Notes: generated by a model not told the origin, from the letters alone. Positions 1 to 7,093 are shown, numbered from the stretch's first letter. The stretch is DNA of 15,675 nucleotides from Methylococcaceae bacterium UBA7658 (GCA_002483425.1 DLHW01000048.1:45096-60770), one strand, 5' to 3'. Program-made: numbers and translations.

Positions 1-152
1 GACCCTCCTTGTGGGGGCTACTCTCGTTTTATAACCTAAAGGTCACAAGTACCAGCAAGGGGTATAAAACTTGTTGCGCAATGACTCGACACGATTTCGC
101 ATGCTTTGCATTTTCACTCCACAAACAGCACTACGCGAAAACATCCAGTCCT

Positions 153-200
153 ATCGCTTCCGGGACTACCCGGCTCCTGCCTCGAAGCGATTGCTTTTTT
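153..200 (+). terminator. Terminator-like branched hairpin at left edge
   Basis: Outer arms ATCGCTTC (153-160) and GAAGCGAT (184-191) are perfectly complementary over 8 bp. An inner stem CCGGG (160-164) / CCCGG (169-173) with loop ACTA competes with or stacks inside it. Six T follow at 195-200. This is the form of a rho-independent terminator read on the plus strand. No gene ending just before it is visible in positions 1-152, so it would end a transcript that starts outside the window or an unrecognised small RNA. It could also be a chance structure. Confidence 0.45.
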
Positions 201-267
201 CGAAAGGCCATTCAAACACTAACCAGTCCTTTTTCAACCTGAATACTGTTCATAGCCACTATATAAA

Positions 268-513
268 CTATGACTTTGTAAAACCCCGGTAAGCTTTATT
301 TGCAACGCTGAACTTCGGACTGGCTTTGAGTAAGCTGATGTTTTGGGCTGTCCGGTTACTGGCGGTTGGATGGTTGCTGTAGGTTATTTTACCGTTAGCA
401 TCCACCGATTTGTACAGGCTCTTGGCAAAAGCGTTTGTTGCCGGTAAACAACCGATTAAGCACAGCGCAACCGTTATAGCAAAGTTCCAGTTTGAGTTAA
501 TTCGTTTATTCAT
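268..513 (-). CDS. Small secreted DUF4124-domain protein
   Basis: Encodes about 81 residues from the ATG at 511-513. I prefer this start over an in-frame ATG at 556-558, which would put 15 extra residues before the signal peptide; neither start has a clear ribosome binding site. Basic residues MNKR are followed by a hydrophobic stretch ending in ATNAFA, a normal signal peptide with an AxA cleavage site. The mature part begins SLYKSVDANGKITYSNHP, which is the hallmark of DUF4124 (a short beta-rich domain, Y/W-K-x-x-D-x-x-G-x-x-x-Y-[ST]-D/N). Members are usually periplasmic or envelope proteins of unknown role, often with a longer C-terminal coiled or low-complexity tail; here only about 30 residues follow the motif. 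It is transcribed away from the cytochrome pair. Family assignment is fairly sure; function is unknown. Confidence 0.7.
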   Translation of the reverse strand: MNKRINSNWNFAITVALCLIGCLPATNAFAKSLYKSVDANGKITYSNHPTASNRTAQNISLLKASPKFSVANKAYRGFTKS

Positions 514-711
514 AGAGGTTTTCAAAGTAATGACGATTAATGAAGTTAGCTTTCGCATGCGTTGGAACTTAATGCAACGGTAACTAAAGATGATTTATTA
601 TTCATTAAAAAAACGTTGCTTGCTTGTTGCCGTTTCAAATCTGTGACGCAGCGCTTAAACTTAACTACAGACATTCCAAACTATTTCAAGTTTTTAGTTA
701 ACGAGACATTA

Positions 712-1296
712 ATGACACCGATTACCCGGCGTTTTCGAACGGTAATAAGCGCTTTTCTGATTGCGATTGCGCTCGGATTACTGATTGAAGCATTGCTCAG
801 TCTGTTGCCGGGCTGGCCGTTCGGCCACACTCAGCAGGGTCATCGTCTCGGTTGGCTTGGTTTCTCGGTTATCTTAACAACTACCTGCTATTCTCTAAAG
901 AAGCGTTACGGCCATAAAACAAGCTGGTCCAAAACTTGGTTTTGGGCGCATCAAATAGCGGGCATCATTGGTCCGCTTTTGATTTTAGTGCATGCCGGAG
1001 CGCACTTTCATGCTTTGGCGCCGGTGCTGGCTTTATTAGCGATGGGTATTGTCGTTATCAGCGGTATCGTCGGGGTAGCGGTCCATCGTAAAGCCATCAG
1101 CCTATTGAACGCCACACGCCAGGAACTGCATAGCCAAGGTTTGCCGGACGTTGATATATCAAGCCGTTTGTTCGAGCTAGCTGCGGAAGAAGAAAGTTTT
1201 AGAGTTTGGCGGATGATTCATGTTCCTATGGCGATCATCTTTTGGATCCTAGCGCTTTGCCACATCTCCGGCGCTTTGTATTTCGGAGGCTTGTAA
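712..1296 (+). CDS. Membrane b-type cytochrome, probable di-heme electron carrier
   Basis: The protein has 194 residues from the ATG at 712; an in-frame TTG at 562 would add 50 residues that do not look like part of it. It shows about five hydrophobic helices (roughly residues 8-32, 46-62, 76-98, 101-124 and 168-192). Four histidines sit in two pairs with the same spacing, H80/H94 and H170/H184, each with 13 residues between them. This HX13H geometry is what holds two stacked b hemes in bc-type cytochrome b and in ferric-reductase/NOX-like membranes. H98 and H100 are extra candidates. The stop codon touches the start of the pentaheme cytochrome c gene, so the two are almost certainly made together and probably form a quinone-linked electron transfer module between membrane and periplasm. 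The exact family and the direction of electron flow cannot be told from the sequence. Confidence 0.75.
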   Translation: MTPITRRFRTVISAFLIAIALGLLIEALLSLLPGWPFGHTQQGHRLGWLGFSVILTTTCYSLKKRYGHKTSWSKTWFWAHQIAGIIGPLLILVHAGAHFHALAPVLALLAMGIVVISGIVGVAVHRKAISLLNATRQELHSQGLPDVDISSRLFELAAEEESFRVWRMIHVPMAIIFWILALCHISGALYFGGL

Positions 1297-1860
1297 ATGC
1301 GGTTCTTGCCCTTACCACAAGGCCCTTTCACCGCCGCCGTTATTGTGACCGTTTCCGTAATCGCTTGGATCATTTGGGGTTCGCTCAAATTTCCGGAAAC
1401 GCTGTGGGCGCCAGGCGATTTAAGCCGGTATCACACGGATATTCAGGCATGCTCAGAGTGCCACCGGCCATTCCGCGGCGCAACGGCTGAAAAATGTCAG
1501 ACTTGCCATAACGCCGAATACTTTGCAAACCGAGCAAAACCGGTGACAGCGGAATTTCACAGGGACTTTCTGCGCATCGGCAAACCTTGCAGCGGCTGTC
1601 ATACCGAACACCGGGGCACCTTAGCGCAAATTACCGTTGGCGCACTGGAGAATCCGCACGGCGAATTCGTCTTTCGCGCTACCGGGACGCGTTCCTGCTC
1701 AGCTTGCCACGATTTCGATCAAGATTTTAAGACGAACGGACGGATACTCGATAATGCTGTCGTTAAGCTACTGATGCTAAGGGGCAAAGGAGTCCATCGG
1801 CCTGGTACAATGACCTATTGTTTGAAATGCCATAGAGGCGGCCGTCTCGATACGGATTAG
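1297..1860 (+). CDS. Membrane-anchored pentaheme cytochrome c
   Basis: A 187-residue protein starting at the base after the upstream stop (TAA 1294-1296, ATG 1297). GGAGG at 1285-1289, inside the end of the upstream gene, is a good ribosome binding site, so translation is probably coupled. One hydrophobic segment near residues 10-30 has no obvious cleavage site and probably anchors the protein, with the rest in the periplasm. Five CXXCH heme sites lie at residues 52-56 (CSECH), 67-71 (CQTCH), 98-102 (CSGCH), 134-138 (CSACH) and 175-179 (CLKCH). Further histidines (H46, H88, H105, H121, H166 region) can serve as sixth ligands. Heme spacing and the CHTEHRG context recall the cytochrome c3/c7 (class III) type. 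Together with the cytochrome b before it, it should shuttle electrons across the periplasmic face. Partner and physiological substrate are unknown. Confidence 0.85.
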   Translation: MRFLPLPQGPFTAAVIVTVSVIAWIIWGSLKFPETLWAPGDLSRYHTDIQACSECHRPFRGATAEKCQTCHNAEYFANRAKPVTAEFHRDFLRIGKPCSGCHTEHRGTLAQITVGALENPHGEFVFRATGTRSCSACHDFDQDFKTNGRILDNAVVKLLMLRGKGVHRPGTMTYCLKCHRGGRLDTD

Positions 1861-1929
1861 GTTTCAGTAGGGTTGCCGGTGCTGATAAGGCAGGTGTGTT
1901 CACAGCGCAGCTCGAAATAACGGCCTCCT

Positions 1930-1977
1930 ATTGAATAATTGAATAGATAAGGCCTCGTCCGTACGCTATTATTCAAT
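1930..1977. repeat. 10-bp AT-rich inverted repeat between cytochrome c gene and lspA
   Basis: ATTGAATAAT (1930-1939) and ATTATTCAAT (1968-1977) are perfect complements with a 28-base spacer. There is no T tract after it, so it is not a standard terminator. It lies in the 270-base non-coding gap before lspA and could be an operator or a chance structure. I see no other gene in 1861-2130. Confidence 0.35.
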
Positions 1978-2130
1978 TGCTTATTTCGCCGATCCACGGT
2001 ACAAAGAATACTCAAATTTAGAATCATACGTCCCCGCCGCTCTTATGCTAGACTCAATCCGAAGTTGATCGTAGTTAGGCTTAGAGGTGTTTTTATCGCT
2101 ACACTATTAATTTATCGAAGAACTTTTTAA

Positions 2131-2631
2131 ATGACGGCAGTAAAACGAATAACATTGACAGCCTGTGTTTTAATATGTTGCGTAAGCTGCGATCAAACAA
2201 CAAAATCCATGGCTGAAGCATCGTTAACTGAGACCGTAATCCGGCCGGTTTTGGGCGATATTCTCCGGCTGCAATTGGCTTATAATCGCGGTGCGTTTTT
2301 AAGCTTAGGCGCTACCTTACCGGACTCCTTGCGGACGCTATTATTTTCTGCCGGAGTTGCTATCATGCTGTTAGGATTATTGGGCTACATACTCTTTTCC
2401 AAAACAGTTACACCTTGGGAAACCATCGCATTGAGTTTGTTGCTTGCCGACGGCGCCGGGAATTTGATCGACCGGATTCTATTCGGTTATGTGGTCGATT
2501 TTATGACGCTCGGTATCGGTTCGCTCCGCACCGGCATTTTTAATGTGGCTGATATTGCTGTAAGCATCGGCGTCGCGATGCTGTTAATAACGGCTTTGCG
2601 CACCGGCAATCAAACAAAAACCGCATCATGA
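2131..2631 (+). CDS. lspA: Signal peptidase II (prolipoprotein signal peptidase)
   Basis: LspA is an inner-membrane aspartyl protease that cuts the signal peptide from diacylated prolipoproteins. The 166 residues match the usual length (about 160-170) and the four-helix plan. Family motifs are present in order: DQTTK at 21-25, the N-x-G-A region at 52-55, GNLIDR at 110-115, G-x-VVDF at 119-124 and FNVADIA at 137-143. The catalytic aspartates should be D123 and D141. Two motif positions differ from the common form: NRGAFLSLG instead of NxGAAFS, and ADGAGN instead of GGALGN. lspA usually sits behind ileS; here it stands alone, 270 bases after a cytochrome gene and 97 bases before a lipoprotein gene. 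It may therefore be a second, divergent copy. No good ribosome binding site is visible before the ATG. Confidence 0.9.
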   Translation: MTAVKRITLTACVLICCVSCDQTTKSMAEASLTETVIRPVLGDILRLQLAYNRGAFLSLGATLPDSLRTLLFSAGVAIMLLGLLGYILFSKTVTPWETIALSLLLADGAGNLIDRILFGYVVDFMTLGIGSLRTGIFNVADIAVSIGVAMLLITALRTGNQTKTAS

Positions 2632-2684
2632 CCGTCGGACCGGCAAACTCCTACAATAAAGTATTTGATTAGCGGCGTCCACTT

Positions 2685-2705
2685 CCCATTGAGATGGGGC
2701 TTTTT
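2685..2705 (+). terminator. Probable short intrinsic terminator after lspA
   Basis: CCCAT (2685-2689), loop TGAG, ATGGG (2694-2698), with a T-G pair extending the stem, then GC and five T at 2701-2705. The stem is short, so termination may be partial. It separates lspA from the lipoprotein gene that starts 24 bases later. Confidence 0.5.
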
Positions 2706-2728
2706 CTGCATTTTTCGAGGTTCATTCT

Positions 2729-3127
2729 ATGAAATATCCTACGGTAATTATGTTTATAACCTTGTTCTGTAGTATTGCGGGCTGCTCAACAATGCGAAAA
2801 ACTTCGCCGGATTCTTTACGCGGTATTCCGGTAGTGGAATTCGGCAACCAGGTTCCGGAGCTAAAAGACTTCATTCTGTATTTTCCGGCGGGTAAACCGA
2901 TTCCTGTCGTGACCTCGATTAAAGGTTCGGCGCTCGCGCAAGAAGCGGAAAACACGCAAACGGTGGCGCTCAAAAAATCTCTTTACGCCTATAAAAAATG
3001 GGTTAGTTTCGATGGTCAAAACTGGGTTTTGGGTGAAGATGTTTTGAGCATCAATGCCGATATTAAAATCCCGAGTGTGGAACATCCAAGACCGGGACTG
3101 CTGAAATTGCAGGTCGATTTGAAATAA
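2729..3127 (+). CDS. Hypothetical lipoprotein
   Basis: A 132-residue protein I do not recognise. Residues 1-18 are a short signal peptide with a hydrophobic core, ending in the lipobox I-A-G-C, so C19 should be lipidated and become the mature N-terminus. Serine at position +2 rather than aspartate suggests sorting to the outer membrane. The rest is hydrophilic with alternating hydrophobic positions (for example FILYFPAGKPIPVV near 48-61 and VDLK at the end), which suggests a beta-rich periplasmic domain. CGAGG at 2716-2720 is a fair ribosome binding site 8 bases before the ATG. The neighbour upstream is the stand-alone lspA, which makes exactly the enzyme that would process this protein; a functional link is only inferred. 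Confidence 0.75.
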   Translation: MKYPTVIMFITLFCSIAGCSTMRKTSPDSLRGIPVVEFGNQVPELKDFILYFPAGKPIPVVTSIKGSALAQEAENTQTVALKKSLYAYKKWVSFDGQNWVLGEDVLSINADIKIPSVEHPRPGLLKLQVDLK

Positions 3128-3708
3128 CGATAAGGTTAGAAGTTTAAGTAGGGTAGCTTTCAAAAGCCTGGTTATTGACGGGTAAGTCTTATAAAGTCAT
3201 GCCGGTTTTAACCCCAACTCACGGCTGAAATGTTTTTACAGAATGCACAAAACTGGATTAAACTGACCAATGTAATCACAAAAACCTTAATATCGATTTT
3301 TCTTACTTGGCTATGCACATGATGTAAGCCAAGTAACTTTAAATTTAAGATCTCGTTTTTCTGGCCTTAACATTTGTGGAAAATCTTGCGAGAGCTACGA
3401 ATACCGGCACTCAAGCGATGATAATCTAACTTCGGCGTGGTCTTAGCGTTATTCAAAATTTTAGTGGCGGATTGCGTGTCGTCGTCTTCAAAAAATTCGG
3501 CCCAAATTCTGAAAGTTACGGCGGCGGCATCGAATGTTGCACGAGTGTCTTAGTATGCGGCAATCCTTCCGGGCATTTTAACTCGTGTTTTCAATCAATA
3601 AGCCTTTGGAATATATTAATATTTAAGCGGATAAACGAGAATTTAAAGCAAAAAACGGAAAATTAACACTGGGGAAGACCTAAACCGGTTCTCTTGCGAA
3701 ACAACATC
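3128..3708. other. 581-base stretch with no confident gene
   Basis: The region lies between the lipoprotein gene (plus) and the end of oadB (minus). It holds a perfect 10-bp inverted repeat at 3303-3336 and, on the minus strand, a 70-codon reading frame at 3367-3576 interrupted by one TAA at 3550-3552. No tRNA, other RNA gene or clear oadB terminator could be seen. A small plus-strand frame starting at TTG 3472 looks like chance. Confidence 0.5.
3303..3336. repeat. Perfect 10-bp inverted repeat in gene-poor stretch
   Basis: TTACTTGGCT (3303-3312) pairs perfectly with AGCCAAGTAA (3327-3336), with a 14-base loop. Neither strand has a T tract right after the stem (plus strand continues CTTTAAATTT, minus strand continues with A), so it is not a standard terminator. 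It could be an operator, the end of a small mobile repeat, or an RNA hairpin. Confidence 0.45.
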
Positions 3709-4836
3709 TTATTTAACTAAACTCAACAGAACGCCTGCCGCAACCGCGGAACCAATAACACCAGCGACATTAGGACCCATAGCGTGCATCAATAAAAAGT
3801 TGTGCGGATTGCTTTCCAAACCCAGCTTATTCGCTACTCTAGCCGCCATCGGAACAGCCGAAACGCCTGCGGCGCCGATCAACGGATTAATTAAGGTGCT
3901 GCTAAATCGATTCATGATTTTTGCCATAATAACCCCGCCGGCAGTGCCGATTGCAAAGGCGCAAGCACCTAAGGCAAGAATCCCCAGGGTTTTAATTTGC
4001 AGAAATGCATCCGCGCTGAGTTTAGAGCCTACCGACAAACCCAAAAAAATAGTCACAATATTGATCAATTCGTTTTGCGCCGTGCTGCTTAAGCGTTCGA
4101 CTACACCGCTTTCTCTCATCAAATTTCCCAGCGCAAACATGCCGATTAATGGCGCGGCGGAAGGTAATAATAAAATCGACAATACCAGCAACAGCAAAGG
4201 AAATACGATTTTTTCAATCTTGCTCACATCCCGCAGTTGCTCCATTTCAATTTTGCGTTCGTCCTCTGTTGTCAAAGCACGCATAATCGGAGGCTGAATT
4301 AACGGCACCAAAGCCATATAGGAGTACGCGGCTACGGCAATTGCGCCAAGCAGGTCGGGCGCAAGTTTAGAGGCAACGTATATCGCCGTCGGCCCATCCG
4401 CCCCGCCAATAATTCCGATAGCCGCCGCATCTTTTAAACTAAACTCCAATCCTGGAATCATATTGAGCGCCAATGCGCCTAATAAGGACGCAAAAATTCC
4501 GAATTGCGCGGCAGCGCCGAGCAATAAGGTTTTGGGATTTGCCAGCATCGGCCCAAAATCCGTCATCGCGCCGACTCCCATAAAAATCAGTAATGGAAAA
4601 ACGCCGGCTTTTATTCCGAAATACAAGTAATACAATAATCCGCCCTCATGCGCCATATCCGCTACCGGAATATTACTTAAGATCGCTCCAAAACCGATTG
4701 GCAATAACAACAAGGGTTCAAATCCCTTACTGATCGCAAGAAAAAGCAATACAAAACCCACCAGCATCATAAAGGCCTGACCGCCGGTAAAATTATACAA
4801 TCCTGTGCTTTGCCAGAGTGAGACTAGATTTTCCAT
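3709..4836 (-). CDS. oadB: Oxaloacetate decarboxylase beta subunit (Na+-translocating)
   Basis: This membrane subunit decarboxylates the carboxybiotin on OadA and uses the energy to export Na+. The 375-residue sequence is almost entirely hydrophobic helices with short loops, as in the family; it is shorter than the roughly 430 residues of the Klebsiella protein but normal for the shorter forms. The signature GGADGPT is at residues 144-150; its aspartate D147 corresponds to the essential Asp203 of Klebsiella OadB in the region thought to bind Na+. The C-terminal helix carries the conserved NPHNFLLMHAMGPNVAGVIGS segment (split here as NPHNFLLMHAMG then PNVAGVIGS). No clear ribosome binding site precedes the ATG. 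It is the last gene in the order oadG-oadA-oadB, but 466 bases separate it from oadA, so it may need its own promoter. Related glutaconyl- or methylmalonyl-CoA decarboxylase beta subunits look alike; the neighbouring oadA decides for oxaloacetate. Confidence 0.93.
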   Translation of the reverse strand: MENLVSLWQSTGLYNFTGGQAFMMLVGFVLLFLAISKGFEPLLLLPIGFGAILSNIPVADMAHEGGLLYYLYFGIKAGVFPLLIFMGVGAMTDFGPMLANPKTLLLGAAAQFGIFASLLGALALNMIPGLEFSLKDAAAIGIIGGADGPTAIYVASKLAPDLLGAIAVAAYSYMALVPLIQPPIMRALTTEDERKIEMEQLRDVSKIEKIVFPLLLLVLSILLLPSAAPLIGMFALGNLMRESGVVERLSSTAQNELINIVTIFLGLSVGSKLSADAFLQIKTLGILALGACAFAIGTAGGVIMAKIMNRFSSTLINPLIGAAGVSAVPMAARVANKLGLESNPHNFLLMHAMGPNVAGVIGSAVAAGVLLSLVK

Positions 4837-4901
4837 AAAAATTATTTATCTTTTTACTAATTTTGCCGTAATCGAGCATTGTCGTTCAGCTTTCTTAATG
4901 T

Positions 4902-4943
4902 CGGATCAAATGATCGTTTTTGAAACGATTGATCCGGCTTTTT
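4902..4943 (+). terminator. Strong terminator-like hairpin, antisense to the oad genes
   Basis: CGGATCA (4902-4908) pairs with TGATCCG (4930-4936) and, after a 4-base bulge, ATCGTTT (4913-4919) pairs with AAACGAT (4923-4929), giving 14 bp with a 3-base loop. Then G, C and five T (4939-4943) follow on the plus strand. The oad genes run on the minus strand, where no T tract follows the stem. It may stop antisense transcription or act as an mRNA processing or stabilising stem between oadA and oadB. Confidence 0.5.
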
Positions 4944-4953
4944 AATGTTTGAG

Positions 4954-5024
4954 CCGTTCGTGCTTGTCGAACCCCAACACACCTTTCGACAAGCTTTTAT
5001 GCCCTCCGGGTACAAGATGAACGG
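4954..5024. repeat. REP-like inverted repeat
   Basis: The core is a perfect 10-bp stem, GCTTGTCGAA (4962-4971) and TTCGACAAGC (4985-4994), with a 13-base loop, followed by TTTT. Outer arms CCGTTC (4954-4959) and GAACGG (5019-5024) are also complementary. The words CCGTTCGTGC, CTTGTCGAA and GAACGG resemble a hairpin repeat scattered between genes in many proteobacterial genomes. Only one copy lies in this window, so its repeated nature cannot be shown here. Confidence 0.5.
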
Positions 5025-5302
5025 AAGTTTAAATCTCATAAGGCCGCATCTATAACCGGTTTATCTTAGGTGCCGATTGTTTAAAGCTCTCGATTCCGTC
5101 AATGTCAAAGCACCCTGCCCTACTGCCATGAATGCAATCCTTGATATCTTTCAGCAAAAACCATCAGACTCGGCTAAGGAAGCTTGCGCGCGTTATTAAC
5201 CCCGCTTTACAGAACCGGCCTTAATTCAGCCGTTGAATTAGGTTTTGAAACCGGCCATATCAAAGATAGCACAGGACTTCATAATAGAAGCAAACATCCA
5301 AC

Positions 5303-7093
5303 CTACAATATTATCAAGTTATCTCCACTCGCAACTGTAGCGCCTTCTTTTACGTTAATTGCGCTCACGATACCAGCAACCTTGGTCCGGATTTCCGTCT
5401 CCATTTTCATCGCCTCCATCATCACAACAACTTCGCCTTTCGCAACATTAGCACCAACCTCGACTAATATTTTCAAAATGGTTCCGGCCATCGGCGCAGC
5501 AACCACCTCACCGCTACTGGATGCCGGCGTCGCGAACGCCGCGCTGACTTCGGGTTTAATGTTAAACACGGTTTCGCCCAAACCCACGGACACCTTGAAA
5601 TTACGCCCGTCAACATTAACGGAATAGGTTTCCACTGTTGCAGCTGTTTTATTTTTATTAGACACTGTTTTAGCAGCCGAAAACGCTTCGTAATCAGGCG
5701 CCGGTTCGAATGCGGAAGGATTACCGCGATTAACCAGAAATTTCCAGCCGACTTGATTGAACATGCCGTTGATTAATGCGTCTTCTTCGACGCATTCGGC
5801 CAGCCTGACCGATTCTTTTTCGGCTTTTGCCAATACGTCCGAGACTAATTTATCCATTTCAGGCGTCAGCAAATCGGCGGGACGGCAATTGATAGCCGCT
5901 TCCCCTATTAGTACGCGCGCCTGTAATTGTTGATTGACAGGCGCAGGTGTCGCGCCGTATTCGCCTTTTAATACTCCGGCAGTTTCTTTGGTTATCGTCT
6001 TATAGCGCTCGCCATTCATAACGTTAATAACGGCTTGAGTTCCTACGATTTGTGACGTTGGCGTGACGAGCGGAATAAATCCTAAGTCTTCGCGAACTCG
6101 TGGAATTTCTTGAATAACTTCGTCAAATTTATCGGCAGCGCCTTGTTCTTTTAACTGGCTTTCCATATTAGTCAGCATACCGCCCGGCACTTGCGCCACC
6201 AGAATACGTCCGTCAACACCTTTCAAACTACCCTCAAATTGAGCATACTTTTTACGGACATTCCTAAAATAAGCGGCTATTTCTTCCAGTTTTACTAAAT
6301 CCAAACCGGTATCACGGTCGGTACCCTCGAAGCTAGCGACAATCGTTTCCGTCGGACTATGTCCATACGTCATACTAAGCGATGAGATCGCCGTATCGAC
6401 ATTATCGATACCGGCTTCCGCCGCTTTAATAATACTCGGCACACTTAAACCCGTTGTTGCATGGCACTGCATGTGAATAGGAATGTGAGTGCTTTTTTTC
6501 AAACGGCTGACCAGTTCAAACGCATCATAAGGCTTTAGCAACCCGGCCATATCTTTTATGCAAATCGAATGCGCGCCCATATCTTCGATCTGTTTACCCA
6601 AATCAACCCACAAATCCATGGTATGGACCGGACTGGTCGTATAGGAAATCGTACCTTGCGCGTGTGCGTCGGCGCTCAACACAGCTTTTATTGCCCGGTC
6701 GATATTACGCATATCGTTCATGGCGTCGAAAACGCGGAAAACGTCAATACCATTGCTTGCGGCGCGTTCGACAAATTTATCGACGACGTCGTCGGCATAG
6801 TGCCGGTAACCCAGCAGATTCTGACCGCGCAACAACATTTGCTGGCGTGTTTTAGGCATTGCCTTTTTCAGCAAACGCAAACGCTCCCAAGGATCTTCGC
6901 CCAAATAACGGATGCATGCATCAAACGTGGCGCCGCCCCAGGATTCCATGGACCAGTAACCAATATCATCCAATTTAGCGCAAATAGGAAGCATATCTTC
7001 AATCCGCAGCCGGGTTGCAAGAATCGATTGATGCGCGTCTCTTAGCACGACTTCAGTAATACCAAGAGGTTTTTTTTTGTTTTTTATTGCCAT
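5303..7093 (-). CDS. oadA: Oxaloacetate decarboxylase alpha subunit (biotin-carrying)
   Basis: OadA moves the carboxyl group of oxaloacetate to its own biotin and releases pyruvate; OadB then decarboxylates the carboxybiotin. At 596 residues the length is typical. The carboxyltransferase barrel covers about residues 10-270, with LRDAHQS at 17-23 (metal-binding D19), RGQNLLGYRHY at 89-99 and CIKDMAGLL at 178-186 (K180, the carbamylated or catalytic lysine region). A conserved PYC/OADA domain follows to about 470, then an Ala/Thr-rich linker, then a biotinyl domain with EAMKM at 560-564 (biotinylated K563). The motif that normally reads HLHCH for the metal ligands reads HMQCH (207-211), so the second ligand histidine appears to be Gln209. 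oadG ends 101 bases upstream. A pyruvate carboxylase subunit B is the main alternative, but oadB and oadG argue against it. Confidence 0.93.
   Translation of the reverse strand: MAIKNKKKPLGITEVVLRDAHQSILATRLRIEDMLPICAKLDDIGYWSMESWGGATFDACIRYLGEDPWERLRLLKKAMPKTRQQMLLRGQNLLGYRHYADDVVDKFVERAASNGIDVFRVFDAMNDMRNIDRAIKAVLSADAHAQGTISYTTSPVHTMDLWVDLGKQIEDMGAHSICIKDMAGLLKPYDAFELVSRLKKSTHIPIHMQCHATTGLSVPSIIKAAEAGIDNVDTAISSLSMTYGHSPTETIVASFEGTDRDTGLDLVKLEEIAAYFRNVRKKYAQFEGSLKGVDGRILVAQVPGGMLTNMESQLKEQGAADKFDEVIQEIPRVREDLGFIPLVTPTSQIVGTQAVINVMNGERYKTITKETAGVLKGEYGATPAPVNQQLQARVLIGEAAINCRPADLLTPEMDKLVSDVLAKAEKESVRLAECVEEDALINGMFNQVGWKFLVNRGNPSAFEPAPDYEAFSAAKTVSNKNKTAATVETYSVNVDGRNFKVSVGLGETVFNIKPEVSAAFATPASSSGEVVAAPMAGTILKILVEVGANVAKGEVVVMMEAMKMETEIRTKVAGIVSAINVKEGATVASGDNLIIL

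Larger units (their letters stand above)
4837..5302. other. 466-base oadA-oadB spacer rich in hairpins
   Basis: No gene is credible here. The spacer holds a strong plus-strand terminator-like hairpin (4902-4943), a REP-like inverted repeat (4954-5024) and a smaller AT-rich stem TAATTCA/TGAATTA at 5222-5240 flanked by two copies of AACCGGCC (5213-5220 and 5249-5256). A 60-residue frame on the minus strand across the repeat is basic, repetitive in origin and not protein-like. Confidence 0.6.

Noticed and set aside
71..292. 73-codon plus-strand frame at left edge
   Set aside because: It runs through the terminator-like hairpin, has no ribosome binding site and no recognisable protein features.
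562..711. Upstream extension of the cytochrome b gene from a TTG at 562
   Set aside because: The 50 added residues do not look like part of a membrane cytochrome, and the ATG at 712 is followed directly by a normal cytoplasmic N-terminus and first helix.
2861..3163. 100-codon minus-strand frame opposite the lipoprotein gene
   Set aside because: It overlaps a plus-strand gene with signal peptide and ribosome binding site; the minus-strand translation is rich in F and R and looks like a shadow.
3472..3666. 64-codon plus-strand frame in the empty stretch
   Set aside because: It starts only with TTG, lacks a ribosome binding site and resembles no family.
4857..5039. 60-codon minus-strand frame in the oadA-oadB spacer
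   Set aside because: It is the translation of the hairpin repeats, not a plausible protein.
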